From CAVPCY01 sp963702525 (GTDB lineage: Bacteria; Actinomycetota; Coriobacteriia; Anaerosomatales; PHET01), in the NCBI GenBank assembly GCA_963702525.1, contig CAVPCY010000020.1:62001-126000 (forward strand): DNA of 64,000 bases. The letters are read 5' to 3'. Numbering within the stretch: position 1 is the stretch's first letter; the number at the start of each line of letters is the position of its first letter. The notes under the pieces are model-generated. The model saw nothing but the letters and a program-made list of their open reading frames with translations, did not search any database and was not told the DNA's origin. A program made the position numbers and the translations under genes. Below, one piece after another: positions 1 through 7,816 of this stretch.

Positions 1-1
1 A

Positions 2-652
2 GGAGCGGCGTTCCTGCTGCTCAGGCCCAGCGGGGGCGGCGGGATCCAGAACGTGGACGCCGCCGGCGCCCAAGCGGCTATCGACAAGGGAGCGCAGGTC
101 GTCGACGTGCGAACCGCGGGCGAGTACCAGATGGGCCACATACCGGGCGCGGTCAACACCCCGGTCGATCAGCTTCAGACCTCGGCTCAAAGCTGGGACA
201 AGGACGCGACATACGTCGTGTACTGCGCGACAGGACAGCGCTCGGCGACCGCGGTCGAGACCATGAAGGCCCTCGGCTTCAAGAACATCGCTCACCTGAG
301 CGCGGGCATCCAGTCGTGGCCTGGGAAGCTCGAGACGGGCGGCCAGACCTCCAATACGAAGATCCAGACCTCCGGCAAACCGGTGTTCGTGGAGTTCTAC
401 ACCGACAGTTGACCCACGTGCCAGCAGATGAAGCCCTTGGTCGAAGGGCTCGAGAAGAAGTACGCCGATACGGTCGAGTTCCGCCGCCTGAACGTGGAGA
501 AGGACCAGGCAGGCGTGGAGTTGGCGAATCAGCTCGGCGTGCAGTACGTGCCTACGTTCCTGTTCGTCAACGGTGATGGCGTGATCTCCAAGCAAGTCGT
601 CGGAGGCCAGACCACTGAGCAACTGACCCAGGCGATCGAGGCGCTCCAGTAG
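2..652 (+). CDS. Rhodanese-thioredoxin fusion, probable selenoprotein (5' end outside window)
   Basis: The open frame enters from the window edge with a short hydrophobic stretch, probably the end of a signal or anchor. A rhodanese domain follows, with the catalytic loop YCATGQRS near 230-250. After a short linker comes a thioredoxin domain. The frame meets TGA at 410-412 and continues unchanged to TAG at 650-652. Both halves are thioredoxin: FVEFYTDS lies before the TGA and PTCQQMKPLV after it, so the TGA sits at the first position of the CxxC motif, giving UPTC. The cis-Pro loop YVPTFLFV is intact. I infer selenocysteine insertion; UxxC thioredoxins are a known selenoprotein class. The likely role is an extracytoplasmic or membrane-tethered thiol oxidoreductase coupled to sulfur transfer. 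The alternative is a Cys TGC miscalled as TGA, but the adjacent hairpin argues against it. Confidence 0.85.
410..450 (+). promoter_or_regulatory. Bacterial SECIS-like element with its UGA codon
   Basis: TGA at 410-412 is followed by a perfect 7-bp stem, AGCCCTT (432-438) paired with AAGGGCT (444-450), closing a GGTCG pentaloop at 439-443. The loop starts 26 nt after the UGA, within the spacing usual for bacterial SECIS elements, and its GGUC matches the apical GGUC of the E. coli fdhF element, where the loop G and U are bound by SelB. The bulged U of fdhF is not seen. Structure and position are visible; SelB recognition is inferred. Confidence 0.72.
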
Positions 653-699
653 CGGACTCGCGCGTGTGACGCATGCGCGTTCGTCGGAATGTGTGAACC

Positions 700-732
700 G
701 AGCGGCTCCCATTGGGGGCCGCTCGTCGTTTT
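700..732 (+). terminator. Intrinsic terminator after the rhodanese-thioredoxin gene
   Basis: GAGCGGC (700-706) pairs with GCCGCTC (718-724), with a further CCC/GGG pairing in the loop. A GTCGTTTT tract follows. Confidence 0.7.
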
Positions 733-739
733 CCGGCGA

Positions 740-1176
740 CGGGGTGGTGTGTCGACGGGCATACAACTTAGGAGCAGCGAAGCTGCCGAGGAACCAATGC
801 GAGAAGGGGGTCCTTGCGACCGGGGTGTGACAACTGAATACCCAACCGGGATGGCAGATAAGATCTCTGAGTGACGAATTCGGTACGTATGGTTGGTGAC
901 TCTTTCGTCGGTTCGTGACGCTACCCGCCGCAGGCGGGAGGAAGACACGGCAAGTTCCGATGTCACCAGGGACCGGGCATAAGCCCGAAGAAGTGCGGGG
1001 ATGCGGCCTTGACCGACACACCGAGGCCAAGAGTCCCCCAGGATAGCCCTTTGGAGGGGCGTGTCGGGCGCAGCGAAGGCCATCCCGGGTACGTGAAGGA
1101 TAGACCGGGGCAATGCATCGGCGAGACCGCTCCGGATACGAGGAAGGCGAGCCCGGAGGCTCGCCTTCCCTGTTTT
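740..1176 (+). ncRNA. Unidentified structured RNA candidate between two terminators
   Basis: About 430 bases without a credible reading frame on either strand lie between the terminator of the preceding gene and a very strong terminator ending at 1176, which implies a separate untranslated transcript. Local structure is visible: a GCAGC-GAA-GCTGC hairpin near 772-784, GCGAG/CTTGC near 800-817, a GGGT/ACCC helix near 822-843 and CCCGCC-GCA-GGCGGG near 934-948. The GAGGAACCAAT and CTGAATACCC strings recall parts of the ydaO (c-di-AMP) motif, but the full consensus is not there. It lacks tmRNA ends and RNase P core sequences. No + strand gene follows, so if it is a riboswitch it is orphaned. The 5' end is a guess. 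Confidence 0.4.
1142..1176 (+). terminator. Strong intrinsic terminator
   Basis: A perfect 12-bp stem, GGAAGGCGAGCC (1142-1153) with GGCTCGCCTTCC (1158-1169), closes a CGGA tetraloop and is followed by CTGTTTTCTC. It ends the + strand transcript that faces the P-II gene. Confidence 0.8.
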
Positions 1177-1216
1177 CTCGTCTCATCCGGTCTGCTCACG
1201 CCGAACACCGGGGTAG

Positions 1217-1555
1217 TTACAGTGCCTCGGGACCGGTCTCTCCCGTCCGGATACGAATAGCCGATTCGATCGGCGACACGAAGATCTTCCCGTCACCGAT
1301 GCGGTCGGTGCGCGCAGCCGCCACGATCGCATCCACGCAGTCCTGAACCTCGTGGTCGTGGACAACGGCGATCACCGAGACCTTGGGCAGCAGGTCGATC
1401 ACGTACTCCTCGCCGCGCCACTGCTGGGTGATGCCTTTCTGGATCCCGTGGCCCTTGACCTCCATCACGGTCAATCCGTTGTGGCCGAGTGCCACCAGGG
1501 CCTCCTTGACCGCCTCGAGGCGCTCCGGGCGGATGAATGATTCGATACGCTTCAT
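1217..1555 (-). CDS. glnB: Nitrogen regulatory protein P-II
   Basis: This 112-residue protein has the normal P-II length and opens MKRIESFIRPERLE. The T-loop GHGIQKGITQQWRGEEY keeps Tyr51, the residue uridylylated or adenylylated in the family, while position 46 is Trp instead of the common Tyr. The B-loop RTDRIGDGKIFV is intact. P-II trimers sense ATP/ADP and 2-oxoglutarate and plug Amt channels. The gene starts one base after the Amt stop, so the two form an amt-glnK type operon and glnK is an equally good name. Confidence 0.95.
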   Translation of the reverse strand: MKRIESFIRPERLEAVKEALVALGHNGLTVMEVKGHGIQKGITQQWRGEEYVIDLLPKVSVIAVVHDHEVQDCVDAIVAAARTDRIGDGKIFVSPIESAIRIRTGETGPEAL

Positions 1556-3211
1556 CTATGCCTCACTCCCTGCAGGAGTCGGGTGCGGATGGGAGGCGCC
1601 GGTCGAGGTGGATCCAAGGCCGCCCTCGCCCATCGGGCCGGAGCCGACCATGTCCGGGTAGGCGAGCACACCCATCTCGGAAGGATCGAGTCCCACGAGC
1701 TCGTCGGCCTCGGAGGAGCGGATGCCCTGGATGGCGTCTTGGACCTTGAAGAACGCGTAGTGCATACCGAACGACCACACGAACACGACGACCACTGCGA
1801 TGCCCTGAGCCAGCAGCTGGCCGGTGTTGCCGTAGAACAGGCCGGTGACGGCGCTGTCGACGCCATTCCAGCCAGCGCCGTAGGTGCCGTCGGCGAACAG
1901 GCCGAGGGCGATCATGCCCCACGCGCCGTTCACGCCGTGCACCGAGACCGCGCCGACCGGGTCGTCGACCTTGAGCACGCGCTCCACGAAGATGACCGAG
2001 CCGACCACGAGAAAGCCGGCGAGCGTGCCGATGATCACCGAGGCCCACGGTGTGACGAACGCGCACGGAGCGGTGATGGCCACCAGGCCGGCGAGCATAC
2101 CGTTGACGGCCATGGACGGGTCCGGCTTACCCCACAGCTTCCACACGAAGAACATCGCCGCAAGACAGCCGGCAGCGCCGGCGAGCATGGTGTTGGCGAT
2201 GATGACGGTGAAGCGCAGGTCGGTGGCGGCCAGAGTGGACATGCCGTTGAAGCCAAACCAGCCGAAGATCAGGATGATGGTACCGAGGATGGCCATCGGG
2301 AGGTTGTGGCCCGGAATCGCGACCGGCGTGCCGTCCTTCTTGAACTTACCGATCCGCGGTCCGAGCACCATGGCTCCGGCCAGAGCCGCGAAACCACCTA
2401 CGGCGTGCACGACCGACGATCCGGCGAAGTCGACCGCGCCGTTACCGATCCCGTAGTTGGCGCCCAGGGTGGCGAGCCAGCCGCCGCCCCAGATCCACAT
2501 GCCGTAGAGCGGGTAGACGACTATGGCCATGAATACGCCGAAGGGGATGAACGCCGAGAACTTCCAGCGCTCTGCCATGCCGCCTGTGACGATAGTGGCG
2601 GCGGTGTCCATGAACACGAGCTGGAACAGGAAGAAGGCCATCACGCCGGGATCGTAGGTGCCGTCACCCAGAGAGCCGAGCAAGAAGCCCTTGGTGCCGG
2701 CGAAGGCGTTCGCGCCGATCTTGACTGCCTCACCCGTGAGAAGCCCTTCGGCACCCGGCGCCCAGTAGAACGCGCCCAGCGAGCCGAACTGCAGGCCGAA
2801 GCCCACTGCCCAGTAGGCAAGCGCGCCCACCGCGAAGATGACGAAGTTGGTCATCGCCACGTGCGCCGCGTGCTTGGACCGGCAGAAGCCGGTCTCGACG
2901 AGCATGAAGCCTGCCTGCATGAAGAAGATCAGGCCCACGCCCATGATGAGGAAGAAGAAGTTCAGCGCTGTCTTGGTGGTTCCTGCGTCGGCAGCGACCT
3001 CCGCAAGAGTCGGGGCGCCGGCGGTTGCCGCTGTGACGGCGTTGATTCCGCCGTAGTTGCCTCCCACCGGATCCGCGTTGGCGATCAGAGCGAGTGCGAA
3101 CACTGCGACCAGTACGAACAGGGTTGTGCGTACTGCGGCGCGGCGAAGGATCTTGGGTCCTTGCCCTGCGACTACGTCGAAATCAAAGACCCGGTGCATG
3201 AAATCACGCAC
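1556..3211 (-). CDS. amt: Ammonium transporter, Amt family
   Basis: About 551 residues. An N-terminal hydrophobic segment, probably a signal peptide, precedes an Ala/Thr-rich extracellular linker and then the Amt fold of 11 membrane helices, with MLVETGFCRSKHA near the first core helix. The twin pore histidines are in SSVVHAVGG and VSVHGVNGAWG, and the recruiting Asp is in GAVDFAGSS. A Gly/Pro-rich tail of about 50 residues extends beyond the usual C-terminus. I chose the GTG at 3211 because AAGGAGG lies 8 bases upstream; a GTG three codons earlier overlaps that site. It precedes P-II in the same operon, the usual arrangement for regulated ammonium uptake. Confidence 0.95.
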   Translation of the reverse strand: MRDFMHRVFDFDVVAGQGPKILRRAAVRTTLFVLVAVFALALIANADPVGGNYGGINAVTAATAGAPTLAEVAADAGTTKTALNFFFLIMGVGLIFFMQAGFMLVETGFCRSKHAAHVAMTNFVIFAVGALAYWAVGFGLQFGSLGAFYWAPGAEGLLTGEAVKIGANAFAGTKGFLLGSLGDGTYDPGVMAFFLFQLVFMDTAATIVTGGMAERWKFSAFIPFGVFMAIVVYPLYGMWIWGGGWLATLGANYGIGNGAVDFAGSSVVHAVGGFAALAGAMVLGPRIGKFKKDGTPVAIPGHNLPMAILGTIILIFGWFGFNGMSTLAATDLRFTVIIANTMLAGAAGCLAAMFFVWKLWGKPDPSMAVNGMLAGLVAITAPCAFVTPWASVIIGTLAGFLVVGSVIFVERVLKVDDPVGAVSVHGVNGAWGMIALGLFADGTYGAGWNGVDSAVTGLFYGNTGQLLAQGIAVVVVFVWSFGMHYAFFKVQDAIQGIRSSEADELVGLDPSEMGVLAYPDMVGSGPMGEGGLGSTSTGASHPHPTPAGSEA

Positions 3212-3446
3212 GACCTCCACCTCCTTCGTTGACGTGGCTCGGCTGCTGCCGGGCCGCTTGTCGGGACATGGCGCCGTGCGTCATTGAACGGCTGACCGGG
3301 GATGCGCTTCTCCCCGGGACGACCCGCTTCTCGCAGGTCGTGGGCATACCCTACGGGTGCCGTGTTTCGTGGGGGTTTCCGCGCGGACAAATGTGGGTGA
3401 AGTCTCGGTTTCGGCCGAGGGGTCTTCCGAGGTGCGCCTGCGGTGC

Positions 3447-3452
3447 TATACT
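3447..3452 (+). promoter_or_regulatory. Probable -10 box of the tRNA-Ala gene
   Basis: TATACT lies 14 bases before the tRNA. A weak TTCCGA at 3425-3430 may serve as the -35. Confidence 0.4.
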
Positions 3453-3466
3453 GGCGCACGCTTTTC

Positions 3467-3542
3467 GGGGACGTAGCTCAGTTGGGAGAGCACCGGCTTT
3501 GCAAGCCGGGGGTCGAGGGTTCGAGCCCCTTCGTCTCCACCA
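3467..3542 (+). tRNA. tRNA-Ala (anticodon TGC)
   Basis: The cloverleaf is complete. The acceptor GGGGACG (3467-3473) pairs with CGTCTCC (3532-3538), followed by discriminator A and an encoded CCA. The anticodon stem CCGGC/GCCGG encloses the loop TTTGCAA, giving anticodon TGC at 3500-3502. The T-arm GGTTCGAGCC is present. Confidence 0.97.
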
Positions 3543-3552
3543 GATACCGACC

Positions 3553-3580
3553 GGGGCCCGCCTTGTGCGGGCCCCGTGTG
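3553..3580 (+). terminator. Terminator-like hairpin after tRNA-Ala
   Basis: GGGGCCCGC (3553-3561) pairs perfectly with GCGGGCCCC (3567-3575), with a 5-base loop. The GTGTGTTG after it is only weakly T-rich. Confidence 0.6.
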
Positions 3581-3704
3581 TTGCGCGGCATCCCCCCGCG
3601 CGGGCATATCGCTGCTGCGACTGGCGTCTCGCGCCGCCGAGGCGGTACGCTTCGGCACACGGAAGAAGCGGCGCTCAACGGGCGCCTCGGCCGGTCGGAG
3701 TCCC

Positions 3705-5600
3705 ATGGCAAGCAGCATGAAGCGCCTGCTTCTCGGCAATCCTCTGCACAACCGAGAGGCCGCGCACCAGCGCCTGAGCAATCCGGTCGCCCTCGCGGTG
3801 TTCTCGAGTGACGCGTTGTCCTCGGTCGCATACGCCACTCAGGAGATCCTGCTCATTCTCGCGCTCGCCGGCACCGCGTACCTGCAACTCACGCTGCCGA
3901 TCGCGGGGGCGATCGGCGTGCTGCTCGTCGTCGTGGTGCTTTCGTACCGGCAGACGATCAAGGAGTATCCCGGTGGGGGCGGCGCGTACATCGTCGCCAA
4001 GGAGAACCTCGGCACGATACCCGGCCTGGTCGCTGGCGCCTCGTTGCTCGTCGACTACATCCTCACTGTGGCGGTTTCTGTCTCCGCCTCGGTGGCCGCC
4101 ATCACTTCAGCACTACCCGCCACCGCGCCCTATCGCGTGCCGATGGCGGTCTTCTTCGTCCTGCTGCTCGCCGCGGCCAACCTGCGCGGAGTCAAGGAGT
4201 CCGGAGCGCTCTTCGCCGGACCCACCTTCGCCTTCGTCGGACTCATCGGCTTCACGGTCGTTGCGGGCCTGTGGCGCTTCGTCAGCGGCCAGCCCTTCAC
4301 CGTTCCGCCGCCCGCCGAGCCGTTTGAAGCGGTGCAGGCGTTCACGCTCTTCCTGCTGCTCAAGGCGTTCGCCTCGGGGTGCACGGCCATGACCGGCGTC
4401 GAGGCGATCGCCAACGGCGTCCAGGCGTTCAAGCAACCCGAGGCCAAGAACGCCGCCAAGACGCTTCTGTGGATGGCCGGCATACTGCTCTTCCTGTTTC
4501 TCGGGCTTTCGCTCATAGCCGTGCTCGCGGGAGTGCAGCCGAGCGAGTCCGAGACCGTGATCAGCCAGATAACGCGCACGATGTTTGGGACGGGGTGGTT
4601 CTACTACACCATCTCGGCCAGCGTCGCGGTGATTCTCGTGCTGGCAGCTAACACCGCCTACGCCGACTTCCCGCGGCTCGCATCGTTCGTGGCCGACGAC
4701 GACTTCCTGCCGCACCAGCTCAGGGACCGCGGCTATCGGCTCGTATTCAGCAACGGGATCGTGCTGCTCACGCTTGCGTCGATTGCTTTGCTGGTCATCT
4801 TCGGTGGCGTCACCACGCGGCTGATACCTCTCTACGCGATCGGCGTCTTCACGTCTTTCACGCTGTCGCAGACGGGCATGATCCTGCACCATCTGCGCGA
4901 GAGGGAGCCGCATTGGCAGCTGGGGCTTGCGATCAATGCCTTCGGAGCGGCGACCACCGCGCTCGTCGGCGTGGTCATCGCCACCGCGAAGTTCTCCGAT
5001 GGCGCCTGGATCGTGCTCGTTCTGATTCCCGTGATCGTCTACTACTTCTTGTGGGTGCGGCACCAGTACGATCGCGCTCGTTCGCGCCTCAAGCTCGAGC
5101 CCGACGAGCTCACCGACCTGAACTGGCAGGCCTACAACCGCATGCACAACCACGTGATCGTGCTGGTCAAGGACATCGACCGGAGGCTGGTCGGCGCGCT
5201 TCGGTACGCCAAGAGCCTCAAGGCCGACGTGGTCGAAGCGGTCACCGTCGACGTGTCGGGCGACCCGGGCAAGGTGCGCGCCAAATGGGACGCTGCGGGG
5301 CTTGGTATCCGATTGCGGGTGATCGAATCACCCTACCGCGAGATCATCCCGGTGATCCTCGACTACGTACGCTCGATACCGCGGCCCACCGAGGACCATG
5401 TGATCACGGTCATCATGCCCGAGTACGCCGCCGAGAACCCCGCCGACCAGGTGTTGCACGACCAGACGTCGTTCTGGCTCAAGGTGCAGCTGTTCGGCGA
5501 GCCGGGCGTCATCCTGACTGACGTGCCCTACCGCGTCGAAGGACGCAAGTTGCTGCCCCAGCCGGTGCCGCTGAGACGCGACGGGCGCAGCGCCAGGTAG
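3705..5600 (+). CDS. APC-family permease, KimA-like potassium importer
   Basis: About 631 residues with roughly 12 membrane helices. The APC/KUP-like signature YPGGGGAYIVAKENLG follows helix 2. The C-terminal cytoplasmic region of about 150 residues, with HNHVIVLVKDIDRR, resembles the universal-stress-like domain that binds c-di-AMP in Bacillus KimA. In mycobacteria a permease of this type sits beside ceoB and ceoC, and here the two TrkA genes lie immediately downstream in convergent orientation. Potassium import is therefore the best inference, although the permease is often labelled only as an amino-acid permease. ATG 3705 follows GGAG closely; ATG 3717 is the alternative start. Confidence 0.85.
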   Translation: MASSMKRLLLGNPLHNREAAHQRLSNPVALAVFSSDALSSVAYATQEILLILALAGTAYLQLTLPIAGAIGVLLVVVVLSYRQTIKEYPGGGGAYIVAKENLGTIPGLVAGASLLVDYILTVAVSVSASVAAITSALPATAPYRVPMAVFFVLLLAAANLRGVKESGALFAGPTFAFVGLIGFTVVAGLWRFVSGQPFTVPPPAEPFEAVQAFTLFLLLKAFASGCTAMTGVEAIANGVQAFKQPEAKNAAKTLLWMAGILLFLFLGLSLIAVLAGVQPSESETVISQITRTMFGTGWFYYTISASVAVILVLAANTAYADFPRLASFVADDDFLPHQLRDRGYRLVFSNGIVLLTLASIALLVIFGGVTTRLIPLYAIGVFTSFTLSQTGMILHHLREREPHWQLGLAINAFGAATTALVGVVIATAKFSDGAWIVLVLIPVIVYYFLWVRHQYDRARSRLKLEPDELTDLNWQAYNRMHNHVIVLVKDIDRRLVGALRYAKSLKADVVEAVTVDVSGDPGKVRAKWDAAGLGIRLRVIESPYREIIPVILDYVRSIPRPTEDHVITVIMPEYAAENPADQVLHDQTSFWLKVQLFGEPGVILTDVPYRVEGRKLLPQPVPLRRDGRSAR

Positions 5601-5630
5601 AGCCGCCGCGGGACTACTGGGCGCGAGCCG

Positions 5631-6308
5631 TCACGCGTCGTGGCGCGCTGGCACTCCGAATGCGGCGTGGATGTCGTCGTCCTGAGCGCCGTCCGAGAGC
5701 AGCAGGATCTGGTCGCCGGCGAACAGTCGACTGTCGCCCCGCGCAAGCTGCACGGTCCCGTCGGCTGCGATGATCGCCATCACCTGAGCGTTCGCGGGTA
5801 GCGAGATCTCGGAAAGCGTCTTGGTCTCGGCTTTCGAGCCCGCCGGCAGCGTGATCTCCTCGATCGAGAGGTTGTCGGCCTGCAGGCGCAAGAGCGTGAT
5901 CAGGTCGCCGAAGCCGAGGTCCTTCTCTATCAGGCCGTAGATTACCGATGAGGCTGACACGGCGACGTCCACGCCCCACTCCTTGTCGAAGAGCCACTCG
6001 TTGTCCGGGTGGTTGATCCGCGCGTAGACCGTCTTGACGTCGTAGTGTTTCGAAAGCATGGCGACGACCAGGTTGTCCTCGTCGTCACCGGTGACGGTCA
6101 CCACCAAGTCGGCGCCGGGCACGCCCGCACGCTCGAGGACCTCCGGCTCGCACGCGTCGCCCTCGAATACGTCGACGTTGGGCAGCATCTGCCGAACCTC
6201 GGCGACCCGCTCGGCGCGGGACTCGATCATCGAGACCTCATGCGAGCGGACCAGCTTGCCCGCCAGGAACTTGCCGGTCTTGCCGCCGCCCACGATCACG
6301 ATCCGCAT
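5631..6308 (-). CDS. TrkA-family potassium uptake regulator (CeoC-like)
   Basis: 225 residues. The N-terminal Rossmann RCK domain opens MRIVIVGGGKTGKFLAG with the GxGxxG-type nucleotide loop, and an acidic residue at the end of strand 2 (MIESR) points to NAD(H) or ADP/ATP binding. A TrkA-C domain follows from about residue 140. Such subunits gate Trk/Ktr-type channels. The gene lies 8 bases downstream of a second TrkA gene in the same operon, which suggests a hetero-oligomeric RCK ring as proposed for CeoB/CeoC. No TrkH/KtrB channel gene is visible nearby, so the partner may be the convergent KimA-like permease or a distant gene. Confidence 0.9.
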   Translation of the reverse strand: MRIVIVGGGKTGKFLAGKLVRSHEVSMIESRAERVAEVRQMLPNVDVFEGDACEPEVLERAGVPGADLVVTVTGDDEDNLVVAMLSKHYDVKTVYARINHPDNEWLFDKEWGVDVAVSASSVIYGLIEKDLGFGDLITLLRLQADNLSIEEITLPAGSKAETKTLSEISLPANAQVMAIIAADGTVQLARGDSRLFAGDQILLLSDGAQDDDIHAAFGVPARHDA

Positions 6309-6316
6309 CGTCGCTC

Positions 6317-6967
6317 CTACTCCAACTCGAAGAGCTGCTTGAGCTCGTCCAGCGCGTCACGAGTCACGGTCAGGAAGAGCCGGTCGCCCTTCGCCAGCTC
6401 GAATCGGCCTTGCGGCAGCGAAGCGACGCCGTCGCGAACGAGCGCTGTGACGACGATCCTTCCCGGAAGCTCGATGTCGACGACGCGCCGGCCGGTGAGT
6501 CGCGTGGGCACCTCGACCTGCAGGGTGAGTGCTTCGCCGCCCCCGTAGACCGCGTCGGTACGCAGCGTCGGCTCCAGGATCATCGCGAGCAGTTGCGAGC
6601 TTGCCCACTGGACGCTGGTGATGGTGGGGATGCCGAGTCGCGCGTAGATCGCAGCGCGCCGGGGGTCGAATATGCGAGCGACCACGGTGGGCACCTCGAA
6701 GCGCTCTCGGGCGATCCTCGCGCTCACGATGTTGCTGTTGTCGCCGCTGGTGACCGCGGCGAAAGCGCCCGCCCGCTCGATTCCCGCCTTGACGAGTGTG
6801 TCGCGGTCGAAGACCTCCCCGGTCAGCTTGAGCCCCTTGAGGTCGGTTCCGCCCTCGGCGAACACAGCCCGGCTGTGGTCGACCACCGATACGGTGTGGC
6901 CTTCGTTCTCGAGCATGTGGGCAAGCGCCCTTCCCACGCGGCCGAAGCCGCCGATCACAACGTGCAT
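6317..6967 (-). CDS. TrkA-family potassium uptake regulator (CeoB-like)
   Basis: 216 residues: RCK_N domain (MHVVIGGFGRVGRAL, with VVDHSRAVF after strand 2) followed by RCK_C from about residue 135. The start is the ATG at 6967, which has GGAGG six bases upstream; an earlier in-frame start would add 13 unconserved residues. It is first in the two-gene TrkA operon. The two paralogues differ in the acidic loop after strand 2 (VVDHSR against MIESRAE), compatible with different ligands, although the ligand cannot be read from sequence alone. Confidence 0.9.
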   Translation of the reverse strand: MHVVIGGFGRVGRALAHMLENEGHTVSVVDHSRAVFAEGGTDLKGLKLTGEVFDRDTLVKAGIERAGAFAAVTSGDNSNIVSARIARERFEVPTVVARIFDPRRAAIYARLGIPTITSVQWASSQLLAMILEPTLRTDAVYGGGEALTLQVEVPTRLTGRRVVDIELPGRIVVTALVRDGVASLPQGRFELAKGDRLFLTVTRDALDELKQLFELE

Positions 6968-7105
6968 GAGCCGCCTCCACACGCGGATGTTTCGATGTCG
7001 CACCATGCTAGTACCCCGCGAAGTCTTGCGCTACCTGGGCCCGGGGTCTCCCGCCTCCTGTGCGGGTACGATGTGAGTAGGACGCCAGCGGCATTGAGGG
7101 AGAGC

Positions 7106-7816
7106 ATGCGAATCCACGTCATCAGGCACGTGCCCTTCGAGGGACCTGAGCTGATCGCCGAGTGGGCCAAGACGCACAAGCACGATCTCACTGAGTCGTT
7201 CGCACTCACCGAGGAGTACCCACGCTTCGACGAGGTGGAGCTCGTCGTGGTGATGGGCGGGCCGATGGCCGCCGACGATCACGTGACCAGCCCGTGGCTG
7301 GCCGCCGAGAAGCGTTACCTGAACCGCGCGGTCTCACAGGGGGTCGCCATCTTCGGCGTGTGTCTGGGAGCGCAGATACTCGCCGAGGTCGCGGGTGGCC
7401 GAGTCTGCCGCAACAAGAAGTTCGAGGCGGGCTGGTTCCCGGTCAAAGCGACGCCGGACGCCCGGACCGACCCGATCTTCTCGGCGTTCCCGGACGGGCT
7501 GGTCGCGGGGCACTGGCACGGCGACACGTTCGATCTTCCCTCGGACGCCCGTCCGATGCTGAGCAGCAAGGCGACGCCCAACCAGGCCTTCTCGCTGGCC
7601 GGTGGCCGCCTCGTCGGGCTGCAGTGCCACCTCGAGTGGACGCCACAGGCGCTCGCGAAGCTCGTGGAGGAGTGCGGTGACGAACTCGCCGTGGGAGGGC
7701 GCTACGTTGCGTCGCCCGAATCGATGCTCGGCGAGGCGCAAGAGCGGATACCGGCGTGCCGCGACGCGCTCTTCGGGGTGCTGGATTCGATCGAGAAGGT
7801 CGCAAGGCGAAGGTGA
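7106..7816 (+). CDS. Class I glutamine amidotransferase domain protein
   Basis: 236 residues. The triad is visible: nucleophile Cys in FGVCLGAQ, and His and Glu in LQCHLEWT. VVMGGPMAADD forms the oxyanion-side loop. The family (GuaA-type GATase, COG0518) includes stand-alone enzymes that hydrolyse glutamine or gamma-glutamyl conjugates; the acceptor is unknown here. The start has GAGGGAG upstream. The stop overlaps the ATG of the ABC ATPase by one base, so it is probably cotranscribed with the exporter. Confidence 0.88.
   Translation: MRIHVIRHVPFEGPELIAEWAKTHKHDLTESFALTEEYPRFDEVELVVVMGGPMAADDHVTSPWLAAEKRYLNRAVSQGVAIFGVCLGAQILAEVAGGRVCRNKKFEAGWFPVKATPDARTDPIFSAFPDGLVAGHWHGDTFDLPSDARPMLSSKATPNQAFSLAGGRLVGLQCHLEWTPQALAKLVEECGDELAVGGRYVASPESMLGEAQERIPACRDALFGVLDSIEKVARRR

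Noticed and set aside
735..980. Firm call of a ydaO/c-di-AMP riboswitch
   Set aside because: Only short fragments (GGAACCAAT, TGAATACC) match. The 3' conserved block and a regulated gene are missing, so it is listed only as an unidentified RNA.
735..1176. tmRNA or RNase P RNA
   Set aside because: There is no tRNA-like end with a GGTTCGA arm and CCA, and no GAGGAAAGTCC or ACAGAA core blocks.
1583..3232. Long open frame antisense to the ammonium transporter (about 549 codons)
   Set aside because: It is a high-GC mirror frame with Asp/Glu/His/Arg-rich composition and no domain; the opposite frame is a textbook Amt. Similar mirror frames at 4113-5153, 7702-8811, 19930-21051 and elsewhere were dropped for the same reason.
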